Source of the DNA: Mangrovihabitans endophyticus
GTDB taxonomy: Bacteria > Actinomycetota > Actinomycetes > Mycobacteriales > Micromonosporaceae
Length of the DNA: 64,000 nt
Reading direction: 5' to 3'
NCBI RefSeq assembly: GCF_014646155.1
Contig: NZ_BMMX01000012.1
Location: 62,001-126,000, forward strand
Part shown: piece after piece, positions 8,409 through 16,099 of the stretch
Layout: each line of letters opens with the position of its first letter
Numbering within the stretch: position 1 is the first letter of the stretch
Program-made: the position numbers and the translations under genes
Notes under the pieces: model-generated
Seen by the model: the letters and a program-made list of their open reading frames with translations, nothing else
Databases searched by the model: none
Told to the model about the DNA's origin: nothing

Positions 8409-9392
8409 TCAGCTTCTCCTCTCGGTCAGGCGGCGCGAGACGAGCGACAGGATCATCACGGCGAGCACGAGGATCATGCCGATCGCCGCGGCGACGTCGG
8501 GTTTTCCCTGCTGGATGCCCTTCTGGTACATCAGCAGCGCGGGCGTCATCGACGCGCCGTTGGGCCCGCCCCCGGTGAGCAGGTACGGCTCGGTGAAGAT
8601 CTGGCCGGTCATGATGATCGAGAGCAGCACCACGAGCGACGTGACGGGGCGGACCCCGGGGAGGGTGACCGTGCGGAACCTGCGCCACGCGCCGGCACCG
8701 TCCACCTTCGCCGCCTCGTGCAGCTCCTGCGGGACGGCCTGCAGCCCGGCCAGGAAGAGCAGCACGTAGAAGCCCAGGTTCTTCCACGTCACATAGACCG
8801 CGATGAGCGGCATGATGAGGTGCTGGTTCGCCAACCAGGTGGGGTCCGGCGCGAGATCACCCAGCAGCCTGTTGACCACCCCGTTGCCGTTGAACATGAA
8901 GATCCACACGGCGAGCGTCGCGACCGATGCCGTGACGTAGGGGATGTAGTAGGAGACCCGGAAGAAGCCCTTCCAGTGGACGACCGCGTCGAGTCCGGTG
9001 GCGAGCAGCAGCGCCAGCACCACGGTCAACGGGAGGTTGACCACGAGAAAGACGAGCAGGTTGCCGAACGCCTGCCGAACGCTTGCGTCGTCGACCACCT
9101 GCCGGAAGTTGTCGAGCCCCACGAAGGGGTGCGGCACCGCAACGCCGGGAGCGGTGAAGAAGAAGTCGTGGAACGCCATCCACACCCCGAACCCGAAGGG
9201 GACCAGGAAGACGATGACGACGAACGCCGTGTAGGGGGCGCTCAACAGCAGCCCGAGCGGGTGCTCACCGAGGATGCGTTGGAGGCGCCGACGGCGCTGG
9301 GTGGGCCTGCGGTCGCCGCGGCCCGGGGGTGGGGCGCTGCGCGCAGTGCCCCACCCCTTCGACCGGGACTCCGCGTCACGGAGGGTGGTCAT
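8409..9392 (-). CDS. Carbohydrate ABC transporter permease (MalF type)
   Basis: A 327-residue permease of the CUT1 sugar-import family with six predicted helices, beginning after a basic N-terminal tail (GLLLSAPYTAFVVIVFLVPFG). The EAA loop reads EAAKVDGAGAWRRFRTVTLPG. It pairs with the MalG-type permease encoded immediately downstream, and together they form the membrane channel for the lipoprotein-bound sugar. The gap to the solute-binding gene upstream is 22 bp. Confidence 0.92.
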   Translation of the reverse strand: MTTLRDAESRSKGWGTARSAPPPGRGDRRPTQRRRRLQRILGEHPLGLLLSAPYTAFVVIVFLVPFGFGVWMAFHDFFFTAPGVAVPHPFVGLDNFRQVVDDASVRQAFGNLLVFLVVNLPLTVVLALLLATGLDAVVHWKGFFRVSYYIPYVTASVATLAVWIFMFNGNGVVNRLLGDLAPDPTWLANQHLIMPLIAVYVTWKNLGFYVLLFLAGLQAVPQELHEAAKVDGAGAWRRFRTVTLPGVRPVTSLVVLLSIIMTGQIFTEPYLLTGGGPNGASMTPALLMYQKGIQQGKPDVAAAIGMILVLAVMILSLVSRRLTERRS

Positions 9393-9414
9393 GAGTCTCC
9401 CTGTCCGTTCCGGA

Positions 9415-10716
9415 TCAGCTGGAGATCTTGTCGATGTTGGTCGCCGCTGCGCCGAAGGTGCTGTTCAGATCGCCCTTGCCGGATTGCACGGCGCTGCTCC
9501 AGGCGTCGCGGAAGACCTGCATCTTCTCCGCGAGACCATCGACGGTCGGCACGTCGACGGCGAGCGGGACCGACGCGGCGAACGGCTGGAGGAACTCGTT
9601 CTGGGCGAGGTAGTCCGACGCGAGATCGGTGACGTCGGTACGGGTGGGGAACTGTCCCGTGGTCTCCAGCAGCGCCAGGTCGTTGTCGTCGTTCGTGGCG
9701 AACTTCGCGAAGTCCCACGCGGTCTGCTTGTTGTCGCACGCGGTGTAGAGCCCGATGTTCTTCGAGTCGGCGAAGGTCGACGTCGCGTCGGCGGCCTTAC
9801 CGTGCGCGGTGGGCATGGGCACGACGCCGAACTCCACCTTGCCGTCGAACTGTCCCTTGCCCCACGGGCCGGCGACGCCCATCGCCGCGACACCGTCGGC
9901 GAACGGCCCCGCCCACATGTCACCGCTGTACGCCTCGGCGGAGGAGTAGCCCTGCGCATAGAGGGTCTGCCAGAACTGGAGCGTCTCCATGCCCTGCGCA
10001 TTGGTGAAGGTGGCCTTGCCGTCCTTGATGAACTGCGTGCCGTCCGAATTGGCGAGGTAGAAGGGGTAGAAGTCGAAGAGCATGTTGGTGTAGTCCGAGG
10101 TCGCCGGCGGATAGATCGCCACATCCGCAGCGCCGGCATCCTTGACCGCCTTCGCCGCGGCGAGCACATCGGCGTACGTCTTGAGCTGCGGTTTCTCCGG
10201 GTCTAGCCCGGCCTTCTGGAAGACTGTCTTGTTGTAATAGAGCATGAACGGGTTGGTCTTCCAGGGGAGCTGGTAGAGGTCCCCGTCCGTGCTGCGGAAG
10301 CCGTCCGCCCCGGTGCCCGAACGGCCGGTGATGTACTTTTCGCCGTCGTCGAAGGTCTTCGAGAGGTCGACCAGACCACCCTGTTTGCGGAACGCGGGGA
10401 CGGCCGCCGGTGCGGTGTTGAAGACCAAGCACGGCGTGTTCCCCGCGGTGATCGCCGCCCCGATCACGTCCTCCGACGAGCTGCCGGCCGGGATGGCCTG
10501 AGCCGTCACCTTCTCGTCCGGGTACTCCCCGTTCCACGCTTCGACGACCTTCTTGGTCCAGGCGATCTCCTGCTCGTTCGTCGAGGTCCAGACCTTGATC
10601 GGCCCGCTCGTCAGCTCGCCGCCCGTCCCGCCGTCGCCTCCGGACCCGCACGCGGCGAGCGGCAGCGCCACCGCCGAGGCTGCGGCCAGCGCCACCACTC
10701 GTGTCAGACGCCTCAT
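9415..10716 (-). CDS. Sugar ABC transporter solute-binding lipoprotein
   Basis: A 433-residue extracellular binding protein (family 1 type). The N-terminus is a lipoprotein signal, MRRLTRVVALAAASAVALPL followed by lipobox LAAC, so C23 would be lipidated. A GGDGGTGG linker follows, then IKVWTSTNEQEIAWTKKVVEAWN, typical of the first lobe of maltose-binding-like proteins. A Shine-Dalgarno GAGGAGA lies 7-8 bases before the ATG. It is the first gene of the five-gene operon and so sits right behind the LacI-controlled promoter. Ligand unknown; the neighbouring lyase suggests products of an acidic or mannose-containing polysaccharide. Confidence 0.92.
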   Translation of the reverse strand: MRRLTRVVALAAASAVALPLAACGSGGDGGTGGELTSGPIKVWTSTNEQEIAWTKKVVEAWNGEYPDEKVTAQAIPAGSSSEDVIGAAITAGNTPCLVFNTAPAAVPAFRKQGGLVDLSKTFDDGEKYITGRSGTGADGFRSTDGDLYQLPWKTNPFMLYYNKTVFQKAGLDPEKPQLKTYADVLAAAKAVKDAGAADVAIYPPATSDYTNMLFDFYPFYLANSDGTQFIKDGKATFTNAQGMETLQFWQTLYAQGYSSAEAYSGDMWAGPFADGVAAMGVAGPWGKGQFDGKVEFGVVPMPTAHGKAADATSTFADSKNIGLYTACDNKQTAWDFAKFATNDDNDLALLETTGQFPTRTDVTDLASDYLAQNEFLQPFAASVPLAVDVPTVDGLAEKMQVFRDAWSSAVQSGKGDLNSTFGAAATNIDKISS

Positions 10717-11027
10717 CGCGGTATCTCCTCATCCGGGCCGTAGCGGCCCGATCGTCGTCTCCGTCGCCGGCGTCGTGGCGGGACGGCCTCCGCCGTCAAC
10801 GCCTCGACACGGCGATCAAACCGGTTTGAATCTGCCGTGTCAAGATTGTTAATTCATGAGGCGGGCGTGTTTCGTGCCTTCCCTCGCATCACGGGCGCGA
10901 GTGCGGCAACCGGCATCAAAATCCCAGCTAGAAGCGCTCTGATGTCGATCGCGAGCCGCCTCGGGGACGAAAAATCCGCATGGCCGAGGTACTAAACTAT
11001 TGCTAAACCATGCGCTAGAGTTTTGCC
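10717..11027. other. Divergent control region of the sugar locus
   Basis: This 311-base gap between the solute-binding gene and the LacI gene contains no credible ORF. It is richer in A/T than its flanks near 10815-10860 and 10980-11025 and holds the promoter and operator described separately. Close to the LacI start the hexamer CTAAAC occurs twice (10992-10997 and 11003-11008) on an 11-bp spacing, which could be a second, weaker regulator site. Confidence 0.6.
10815..10843 (-). promoter_or_regulatory. Promoter with embedded LacI-type operator
   Basis: On the minus strand a consensus -35 TTGACA (10843-10838) is followed after exactly 17 bases by TTTGAT (10820-10815) as a -10. The perfect 14-bp palindrome TCAAACCGGTTTGA (10829-10816) fills the end of the spacer and runs into the -10. 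This is the classic geometry for repression by a LacI-family protein, whose gene is divergent at 11028. The palindrome has the central CG of LacI/GalR operators. It lies about 100 bp before the solute-binding gene. Sequence pattern is seen; binding is inferred. Confidence 0.72.
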
Positions 11028-12113
11028 GTGATCGAATCCGAGCCCTCGCCCAACGGGGCGGCAGAGGCCGAGTCCAGCTCGCGCAAGCGCGTGGTGATCG
11101 GCGACGTGGCAGCCCGCGCCGGCGTCTCCAAGAGCGCCGTGTCCTTTGTGTTCAACAACCGCTCCGGCGTCAGCGCGTCGGCCCGCGAACGTATCCTCCG
11201 CGCCGCGGACGAGCTCGGGTGGCGCCCCAGCGCGCGGGCTCGCGCCCTGTCCCGCAGCCACGCCCAAGCCGTCGGGCTCGTCATTCGCCGCGACCCGGAA
11301 CTGCTCAGCACCGACCCCTTCTTCCCCCAATTCATGGCGGGCGTCGAGATCGGGCTCACCGCACACGACTACTCCCTGGTCCTCCAAGTCGTCGCGGACG
11401 AGCAGTCCGAGCGTGCCGCCTACCACCGGTTCGCGGACGCGTCCCGCGTCGACGGCGTCTTCCTCACCGACGTGCGCATCGGGGACACCCGGCCGCAGGA
11501 CGCCCGGGAGCTCGGGCTGCGCGCCGTCGTCATCGCTCCGGAGGACGCCGCGTCGGACGACGGCGTCGCGATCGGGATGAACGACTCCGACGGTGTCCGG
11601 CGCGCCGTCCACCACCTGCACTCGCTCGGGCACCGACGGATCGCGCACGTCATGGGCGCCCCCATGTACGTGCACACCGAAGCTCGGCGCCGCGCGTGGC
11701 GGGAAGCCCTCGTCGATCTCGGCCTGCCCGTCGGCACGGTCGTGACCGCGGACTTCACCGGAGCGTCCGGCGCCCGAGCGACGCACGAACTCCTCGATCT
11801 CCCCGAACCACCGACGGCCATCGTCTACGGCAACGACCTCATGGCCATCGCCGGTGTGTCGGCCGCAACCGACCGCGGTGTGCGGGTGCCCGAGGACCTG
11901 TCCGTCGTAGGGTTCGACGACATCCCGCTCGCGCCGTACGCGCTGCCACCCCTCACCACGGTCCGGCAGAACGTCGTGGCGTGGGGCACCGCCGCCGCGC
12001 AGACGCTCGTCGCCCTGGTCGAAGGACGGCAACCGCCGACCGTCCGCCTGCCGCCCGTCGAGTTCGTCGTGCGCGGAAGCACCGGACCGACCCGCGACCG
12101 GCGCCACGCCTGA
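11028..12113 (+). CDS. LacI-family transcriptional regulator
   Basis: A 361-residue repressor starting with GTG. The helix-turn-helix is at about residues 22-45 (VVIGDVAARAGVSKSAVSFVFNN), followed by the hinge helix region (RPSARARALS) and a periplasmic-binding-type effector domain (AVGLVIRRDPELLSTDPFF, later AIVYGNDLMAIAGVSAATDRG and LSVVGFDDIPLA). It is divergent from the ABC/GH130/PL8 operon and very probably controls it through the palindrome at 10816-10829, releasing it when an oligosaccharide is bound. It may also regulate itself from the shared gap. Confidence 0.93.
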   Translation: MIESEPSPNGAAEAESSSRKRVVIGDVAARAGVSKSAVSFVFNNRSGVSASARERILRAADELGWRPSARARALSRSHAQAVGLVIRRDPELLSTDPFFPQFMAGVEIGLTAHDYSLVLQVVADEQSERAAYHRFADASRVDGVFLTDVRIGDTRPQDARELGLRAVVIAPEDAASDDGVAIGMNDSDGVRRAVHHLHSLGHRRIAHVMGAPMYVHTEARRRAWREALVDLGLPVGTVVTADFTGASGARATHELLDLPEPPTAIVYGNDLMAIAGVSAATDRGVRVPEDLSVVGFDDIPLAPYALPPLTTVRQNVVAWGTAAAQTLVALVEGRQPPTVRLPPVEFVVRGSTGPTRDRRHA

Positions 12114-12174
12114 CCGCGAGCGTCAGGTCCCGGTATCTTGAAGCCGATAGCCGATCGCGTGCCAGGGGGTGTGT

Positions 12175-12741
12175 ATGACTGTCGAGATGGTCGCGCCGGC
12201 CTGGATGCATGAGCAGGTCACCGCCGAGCAATACGCGACGTGGACGCAAGAGCAGTGCGCGGGCATCGAGATCGTGGATGGGATGGTCCTGGTGAGTCCG
12301 AGCGCCTCCAAGCGCCACAACCGCCTGGCCAGGCTCCTGGCGAACGCCCTGGATGCCGCCGCGGGTCCGGACTGGAACGCGGACACCGATTTTGACGTCC
12401 GGCTCCAGGATGTGCCGCTGAACAACCGTCGTCCGGATGTGACGGTGTACCGAGCCGAGACGATTGACGTCATTCCGACACGGCCCGAGCACGTGCTTCT
12501 CGTCGCCGAGGTGGTGTCTCCCGGGTCGGAGACGACCGACCGGATCGTCAAGGCCGATCAGTACGCGAGGGCCGGCATTCAGTTTTACTGGCGTGTTGAG
12601 CAGGCTGTCACTGGTGCGCCCATCGTCTACACCTACGTTCTCGACCCGGCGACTGGCCGTTACCGCGACGGCGAAGTCTTCGCTGGCGTCGTGAAGCTGA
12701 CCGCACCCTTCCACGTCGAGGTCGACCTCAACGAGATCTAA
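12175..12741 (+). CDS. Uma2-family (DUF820) restriction-endonuclease-fold protein
   Basis: A 188-residue protein of the Uma2 family, which has a PD-(D/E)XK nuclease fold and is abundant in actinobacteria and cyanobacteria. Visible core: EIVDGMVLVSPSASKRHN, RRPDVTVYRAE with the catalytic-type Asp, and HVLLVAEVVSPGSETTDR followed by K in IVKADQYARAG, the E-x-x-S..K pattern. ATG 12175 is chosen over the in-frame GTG at 12169 because AGGGGG at 12164-12169 is then spaced 5 bases. No toxin or transposase partner is adjacent; a hairpin follows 20 bp after the stop. Biological role of the family is unclear. Confidence 0.85.
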   Translation: MTVEMVAPAWMHEQVTAEQYATWTQEQCAGIEIVDGMVLVSPSASKRHNRLARLLANALDAAAGPDWNADTDFDVRLQDVPLNNRRPDVTVYRAETIDVIPTRPEHVLLVAEVVSPGSETTDRIVKADQYARAGIQFYWRVEQAVTGAPIVYTYVLDPATGRYRDGEVFAGVVKLTAPFHVEVDLNEI

Positions 12742-12761
12742 GCGGCGGCGGCTCCCACCGA

Positions 12762-12788
12762 CCTGGTCCGCGCACTTTGCGGACCAGG
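12762..12788. terminator. Hairpin after the Uma2 gene / before the tRNA-Gly fragment
   Basis: A perfect 10-bp inverted repeat, CCTGGTCCGC and its complement, with a 7-base loop. It can terminate the Uma2 gene on the plus strand. On the minus strand it sits just behind the 3' end of the tRNA-Gly fragment at 12803-12844, in the same place as the larger hairpin behind the intact tRNA-Gly, so it may be the original tRNA terminator displaced by an insertion. Confidence 0.65.
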
Positions 12789-12802
12789 GGCTTCTCGGCT
12801 TG

Positions 12803-12844
12803 GAGCGGGTGACGGGAATCGAACCCGCTCTGTCAGCTTGGGAA
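12803..12844 (-). repeat. 42-bp copy of tRNA-Gly 3' half (candidate att site)
   Basis: These bases match 13805-13846 at 41 of 42 positions (the one difference is T at 12829 versus A at 13831). The copied part runs from the tRNA 3' end to the far edge of the anticodon loop, then similarity stops abruptly. This is not a functional tRNA because the 5' half is missing. Tyrosine recombinases commonly leave exactly this type of duplicated tRNA 3' segment, so I read the pair as attachment-site duplicates flanking about 1 kb. Confidence 0.7.
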
Positions 12845-12979
12845 CTCGCGGAGGAGCCGCCGTTGACCCAGTTCGGCAGGTCGCGTGCGTGGTCGGAGTG
12901 GTCTGCGTTCCCCGCTGTTCCCCGTGGGTCCCCGCCGCTACGGGCACGCGGGGGGCACGGCTGGCGGCTCGCGGGCCCG

Positions 12980-13345
12980 CTATTTGAAGGGAAGGGGGCG
13001 GATGCGCATGCGCTCGTCGGTGATCACGACGAAGGCGCCCTTCGCGAGGTCGTCCTCGAACTCTGGGAGGTTGGCCGTCAGCACGGCGGCCAGCGACGCC
13101 GCGGATCGATCGGAGCGGCGGAAGAGGACGACGCTTGGTGTGTCCGCTCCCGAGCGGGCGAGGATCTCGCCGAAGTCGGTGTCTGCGGACAGCAGGATGC
13201 GCCCGTCTTGGACGGCGCGGGCGAGGACTGTTTCATCGGGCTCGCCGGCCAGATCGCAGCCGGTCACGTGGAGGGCGTCGTGATCGGCTTGCGTCAGCAG
13301 GGCGGCGACGCGGGTCGACAGGCATTCGTCGACCAGGAACTTCAC
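12980..13345 (-). CDS. DUF5615 PIN-like toxin candidate
   Basis: A 121-residue protein starting at GTG 13345. It has the DUF5615 (Mut7-C/PIN-like) pattern: KFLVDECLSTRVAALL at the N-terminus with acidic D6/E7, then HVTGCDLAGEPDETVLARAV, then ILLSADTDFGEILARSG with the conserved D-x-D, and SVVLFRR. These match the acidic active-site arrangement of PIN-domain ribonucleases. The start overlaps the stop of the DUF433 gene by 4 bases, the standard antitoxin-toxin order. The longer in-frame extension upstream has an Arg-rich composition typical of a shadow frame and is rejected. Ribonuclease toxicity is inferred from the family. Confidence 0.82.
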   Translation of the reverse strand: MKFLVDECLSTRVAALLTQADHDALHVTGCDLAGEPDETVLARAVQDGRILLSADTDFGEILARSGADTPSVVLFRRSDRSAASLAAVLTANLPEFEDDLAKGAFVVITDERMRIRPLPFK

Positions 13346-13569
13346 GCCGACATCCGCAGCGGCAGTTCGCGTTCGTCGACGGCGAGCGCGGCGAAGCGCA
13401 GGCCGGCCAGGATGTCGTCCTTGGTCAGAGTGGGGTATTCGGCGAGCACGTCGGTGGCGTCGTACCCCTGGCCGAGCAGTCCGATGACGGTCGCCACCGG
13501 GATGCGGGTGCCGGCGATGCAGGGCACGCCGCCCATGACCCGATGGTCGATGGAGATCCTGTCGCTCAT
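13342..13569 (-). CDS. DUF433 antitoxin candidate
   Basis: A 75-residue DUF433 protein, the usual partner of DUF5615 toxins. The sequence MSDRISIDHRVMGGVPCIAG then TRIPVATVIGLLGQGYDATDV, with EYPTLTKDDILAGLRFAA, is the characteristic DUF433 signature (H-P/R-V-x-G-x-P-x-I-x-G-T-R). I chose ATG 13569; two further Met codons 9-12 bases upstream are possible. It overlaps the toxin start by GTGA. Both genes lie inside the segment bounded by the tRNA-Gly repeat. Confidence 0.85.
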   Translation of the reverse strand: MSDRISIDHRVMGGVPCIAGTRIPVATVIGLLGQGYDATDVLAEYPTLTKDDILAGLRFAALAVDERELPLRMSA

Positions 13570-13757
13570 GGCTCTCATCATCGCGCCCAGGCGCCGGTCT
13601 TCGCCAGGAACGGACGGACAAGGGACCATGTTCGGAGCGAGTTGGGCGCGCGGCGGCAGCCACCAATGGCCCGCTAATGGCCCGCTTCCTATCGAGAGCC
13701 ATCAGCATGACCCCGAGATCGTGGGGTTTCCGGGGCTCGGCCCTGGAGCAGGTATGC
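13570..13757. other. Non-coding part of the tRNA-flanked segment
   Basis: No convincing gene. It contains two tandem copies of an 11-base unit reading AATGGCCCGCT near 13664-13685. Short repeats of this kind often lie next to recombinase core sites, but no integrase ORF or fragment could be recognised. Confidence 0.4.
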
Positions 13758-13800
13758 GAAGAGCCCCTGGTCAGCGCTTTCTGCTGACAGGGGCTCTTCG
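13758..13800. terminator. Long hairpin terminator behind tRNA-Gly
   Basis: An 18-bp inverted repeat (outer arm CGAAGAGCCCCT, inner arm GTCAGC with one bulged G) with a 7-base loop. On the minus strand it begins 5 bases after the tRNA-Gly 3' end, so it is its likely terminator. Confidence 0.75.
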
Positions 13801-13805
13801 CGATG

Positions 13806-13876
13806 AGCGGGTGACGGGAATCGAACCCGCACTGTCAGCTTGGGAAGCTGATGTTCTGCCATTGAACTACACCCGC
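13806..13876 (-). tRNA. tRNA-Gly (anticodon CCC)
   Basis: A 71-nt cloverleaf on the minus strand. The acceptor stem GCGGGTG pairs with CACCCGC and the discriminator base is T. The D-arm includes AGTTCAATGGCAGA, the anticodon stem TCAGC/GCTGA encloses the loop TTCCCAA (anticodon CCC), and the T-arm has GGTTCGATTCC. CCA is not encoded. The 3' 41 nt are duplicated 1002 bp away at 12803-12844. Confidence 0.95.
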
Positions 13877-13930
13877 GTAGCGGCATCACTCTACCCGATC
13901 GTCGGCGGGTGCTGCGCGGCCGCCCGGCGC

Positions 13931-14449
13931 CTATGCCACGGCCGCGCCCACCAACGACCGCGCGGCTAACCGCGTCGACGGGTCGCGCCAGGTGTGGGTG
14001 ATCGGCGCGGTGCGGGGGACGGCCGCCAGAGGCAGGGCGCCGGCCGGGCCGTGGTGGCGCAGCATGGCTTGCTCGACGGTGAGCTCGAAGAGCTGCCAGT
14101 CCACCGATGGCGAGGCGCGCAGGGCGTCGGCGAGGCGGGTGATGACGACGGGATCGGTGACGCGGCGGGCGTGGCCGGACACGTATGCCTCGTCGTCGCT
14201 CTCCTCGGGCGGGTAGGAGTGCAGGGCATAGCGCCCGTCGCGCTCCAGATCGCGGCGTTTCGGGGAGTCGACCACGAAACAGTAGAGCCCCTCGCCGGTG
14301 ATCACCGGGGAGACCGGGTGCAGCCGTGGGCCACCGTCGGGGCGGATCGTAGCGAGGTAGCCCATGCCGGGCCCATACTGCTGCAGGAGTGCGCGGATCG
14401 CGGTGGCCAGCCGGGGCTCGGCGGCGGTGAATTCGGACCAGGAAGCCAT
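13931..14449 (-). CDS. Pyridoxamine 5'-phosphate oxidase-like flavin/F420-binding protein
   Basis: A 172-residue split-barrel protein. [20 protein letters not shown] at 29-48 followed by [23 protein letters not shown] matches the FMN/F420-binding fold of pyridoxamine oxidase-like proteins, where the Arg/Lys stretch contacts the cofactor phosphate. I chose ATG 14449, since upstream extension gives shadow-like sequence. It is divergent from dcd with about 75 bp between starts. Substrate unknown; possibly an F420-dependent reductase or a heme-utilisation type protein. Confidence 0.75.
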   Translation of the reverse strand: MASWSEFTAAEPRLATAIRALLQQYGPGMGYLATIRPDGGPRLHPVSPVITGEGLYCFVVDSPKRRDLERDGRYALHSYPPEESDDEAYVSGHARRVTDPVVITRLADALRASPSVDWQLFELTVEQAMLRHHGPAGALPLAAVPRTAPITHTWRDPSTRLAARSLVGAAVA

Positions 14450-14524
14450 GACGCGATCATATCGAACATGTGTACGATGAGGCCACCGAAAGGGCGTGCG
14501 ACACACGATCGGTACAGTGTTGCG

Positions 14525-15103
14525 ATGCTGCTCTCCGACCGTGACCTGGCCGCCGAGATCAAGGCGTCCCACCTCGCGCTGGAGCCGTTCGAGCCGGAGT
14601 TGATGCAGCCGTCCAGCATCGACGTGCGGCTGGACCGCTACTTCCGGGTGTTCAACAACCACCTCTACACCCACATCGACCCGGCGGAGACCCAGGACGA
14701 GCTGACGTCGCAGGTGGAGGTGCGCGACGGCGAGCCGTTCGTGCTGCATCCGGGCGAGTTCGTGCTGGCGTCCACGCTGGAGGTGATCACGGTCGGCGAT
14801 GCCTTGGCGGCGCGGCTGGAGGGCAAGAGCAGTCTGGGGCGCCTCGGGCTGCTGACCCACTCCACCGCGGGCTTCATCGACCCGGGGTTCTCCGGTCACG
14901 TGACGCTGGAACTGTCCAACGTGGCGAACCTGCCGATCAAGCTGTGGCCGGGCATGAAGATCGGCCAGCTCTGCATCTTCCGCCTGTCCAGCCCGGCTGA
15001 GCACCCGTACGGCAGTGCCAAGTACGGCTCGCGCTATCAAGGTCAGCGCGGCCCGACGCCGAGCCGGTCCAGCCGCAACTGGCGCACGTGGGCGACCGGC
15101 TGA
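14525..15103 (+). CDS. dcd: dCTP deaminase
   Basis: A 192-residue cytosolic enzyme that deaminates dCTP to dUTP or, in bifunctional actinobacterial forms, directly gives dUMP. Motifs: [11 protein letters not shown] at the N-terminus, [17 protein letters not shown] near 31-47, and the active-site segment [22 protein letters not shown] with the catalytic Glu-containing loop (ARLEGKSS), then [10 protein letters not shown]-terminal [14 protein letters not shown] closes over the nucleotide. ATG 14525 gives the standard family length. Actinobacterial enzymes of this length are often bifunctional deaminase/diphosphatases; which applies here is not decided by sequence alone. Confidence 0.96.
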   Translation: MLLSDRDLAAEIKASHLALEPFEPELMQPSSIDVRLDRYFRVFNNHLYTHIDPAETQDELTSQVEVRDGEPFVLHPGEFVLASTLEVITVGDALAARLEGKSSLGRLGLLTHSTAGFIDPGFSGHVTLELSNVANLPIKLWPGMKIGQLCIFRLSSPAEHPYGSAKYGSRYQGQRGPTPSRSSRNWRTWATG

Positions 15104-15132
15104 GGCGAGCCGCGAGGGAGAGGAACACCCCC

Positions 15133-15417
15133 GTGTATCTGATGATCTCGACATACCGTGTCCCGCTGGAGCAGGTCGATGAGGCGCGGGCGGACCATCT
15201 CGCGTTCCTGGGTGGACTGGAGGCGGACGGCCTGCTGGTGTCGGCCGGCCGGCAGGATCCGCCGGCCGGCGGCGTGGTGTTGCTGGCGGTGGACTCCGAG
15301 GCGCGCGCCCGCGAGGTCATGGCTGCGGATCCTTACGTGACCGGTGACCTCGCGACATATCAAGCGATCGGGTGGACCCCGGCCCGCGGCGCGCTGGTGA
15401 ACTGGACGGCGGGCTGA
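15133..15417 (+). CDS. YciI-like (DGPF/ferredoxin-fold) protein
   Basis: A 94-residue protein with the YciI fold: YLMISTYRVPLEQVDEARAD, then HLAFLGGLEADGLLVSAGR with the conserved His and Gly-rich turn, then VDSEARAREVMAADPYVTGDL and a C-terminal GWTPARGALVNW. YciI proteins are small dimers with a likely acid-base His/Asp pair and unknown substrates. GTG 15133 is preferred because GGAGAGG lies about 10 bases upstream and the domain starts there. It follows dcd by 29 bp and may be cotranscribed. Confidence 0.82.
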   Translation: MYLMISTYRVPLEQVDEARADHLAFLGGLEADGLLVSAGRQDPPAGGVVLLAVDSEARAREVMAADPYVTGDLATYQAIGWTPARGALVNWTAG

Positions 15418-15418
15418 T

Positions 15419-15958
15419 TCACAGGTCGGCGCCGGTGAGCAGCCCGCGCACGGTCAACTCGGCCGACACGGCGGCGGGGCATTCGTCCACGATGACCGCC
15501 CCGCCGAGGTAGGTGGCACCCGCGGTGGTGATCAGCCGGGCGAGCGCGCGGATCTGCGCGCCGGTGGACGCCCAGTCGTCCACCACCAGCACCCGATCGT
15601 CCGATGTGAGCAGTGCACGGCGTGCGCCGAGGCGCTGCGCGTCGCCGCGATGGTCGGCGGGCACGTCCGCCCAGATCATCGGTTCGGCGGTGGGCCGCCG
15701 CGCGCCGGCCCGGTAGACCTCAACGAACCCGGCGTCGCAGGCCACGGCGACCAGCGGTCCGAGCAGGAATCCGGTCACCTCCGGCGACACGACGACGGTC
15801 GGCGCGGCGCCGGGGAACAACCCGGCCAGCCCGGCGCCCACCGAGCCCAGCACGATCGGATCTCGCCACCAGCCCGAACGGTCACTCACCAGCAGATCGT
15901 CGCCGACGTCCGTCCACCGAAAGGTGGCTTGCAGACGTTCGCGCAGGTCGGGCAGCAC
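15419..15958 (-). CDS. Phosphoribosyltransferase family protein
   Basis: A 179-residue PRTase-type-I protein starting at GTG 15958. The PRPP-binding loop is VLVVDDWASTGAQIRAL (hydrophobic residues, two acidic residues, then small residues and TG), and the C-terminus YLGGAVIVDECP is the hood strand. The N-terminal half includes TVVVSPEVTGFLLGPLVAVACDAGF, as in adenine or xanthine phosphoribosyltransferases. The base specificity cannot be read. It ends 1 bp from the YciI-like gene, convergent with it. Confidence 0.78.
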   Translation of the reverse strand: MLPDLRERLQATFRWTDVGDDLLVSDRSGWWRDPIVLGSVGAGLAGLFPGAAPTVVVSPEVTGFLLGPLVAVACDAGFVEVYRAGARRPTAEPMIWADVPADHRGDAQRLGARRALLTSDDRVLVVDDWASTGAQIRALARLITTAGATYLGGAVIVDECPAAVSAELTVRGLLTGADL

Positions 15959-16099
15959 CCGGCCATCCTGCCATCGGATGCGCGGGTTGGCCGTACACCC
16001 GTTGGCAACGGCTGCACCGGGTGGTCAGAACCTCATCGGACGACGGGTCAAGATGATGCCGTCACGGGCCTTCATCAGGCATGCTGTTCGCGGTAGACG

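Noticed and set aside
12803..12844. A second tRNA-Gly gene
   Set aside because: Only the 3' half is present; similarity ends at the anticodon loop.
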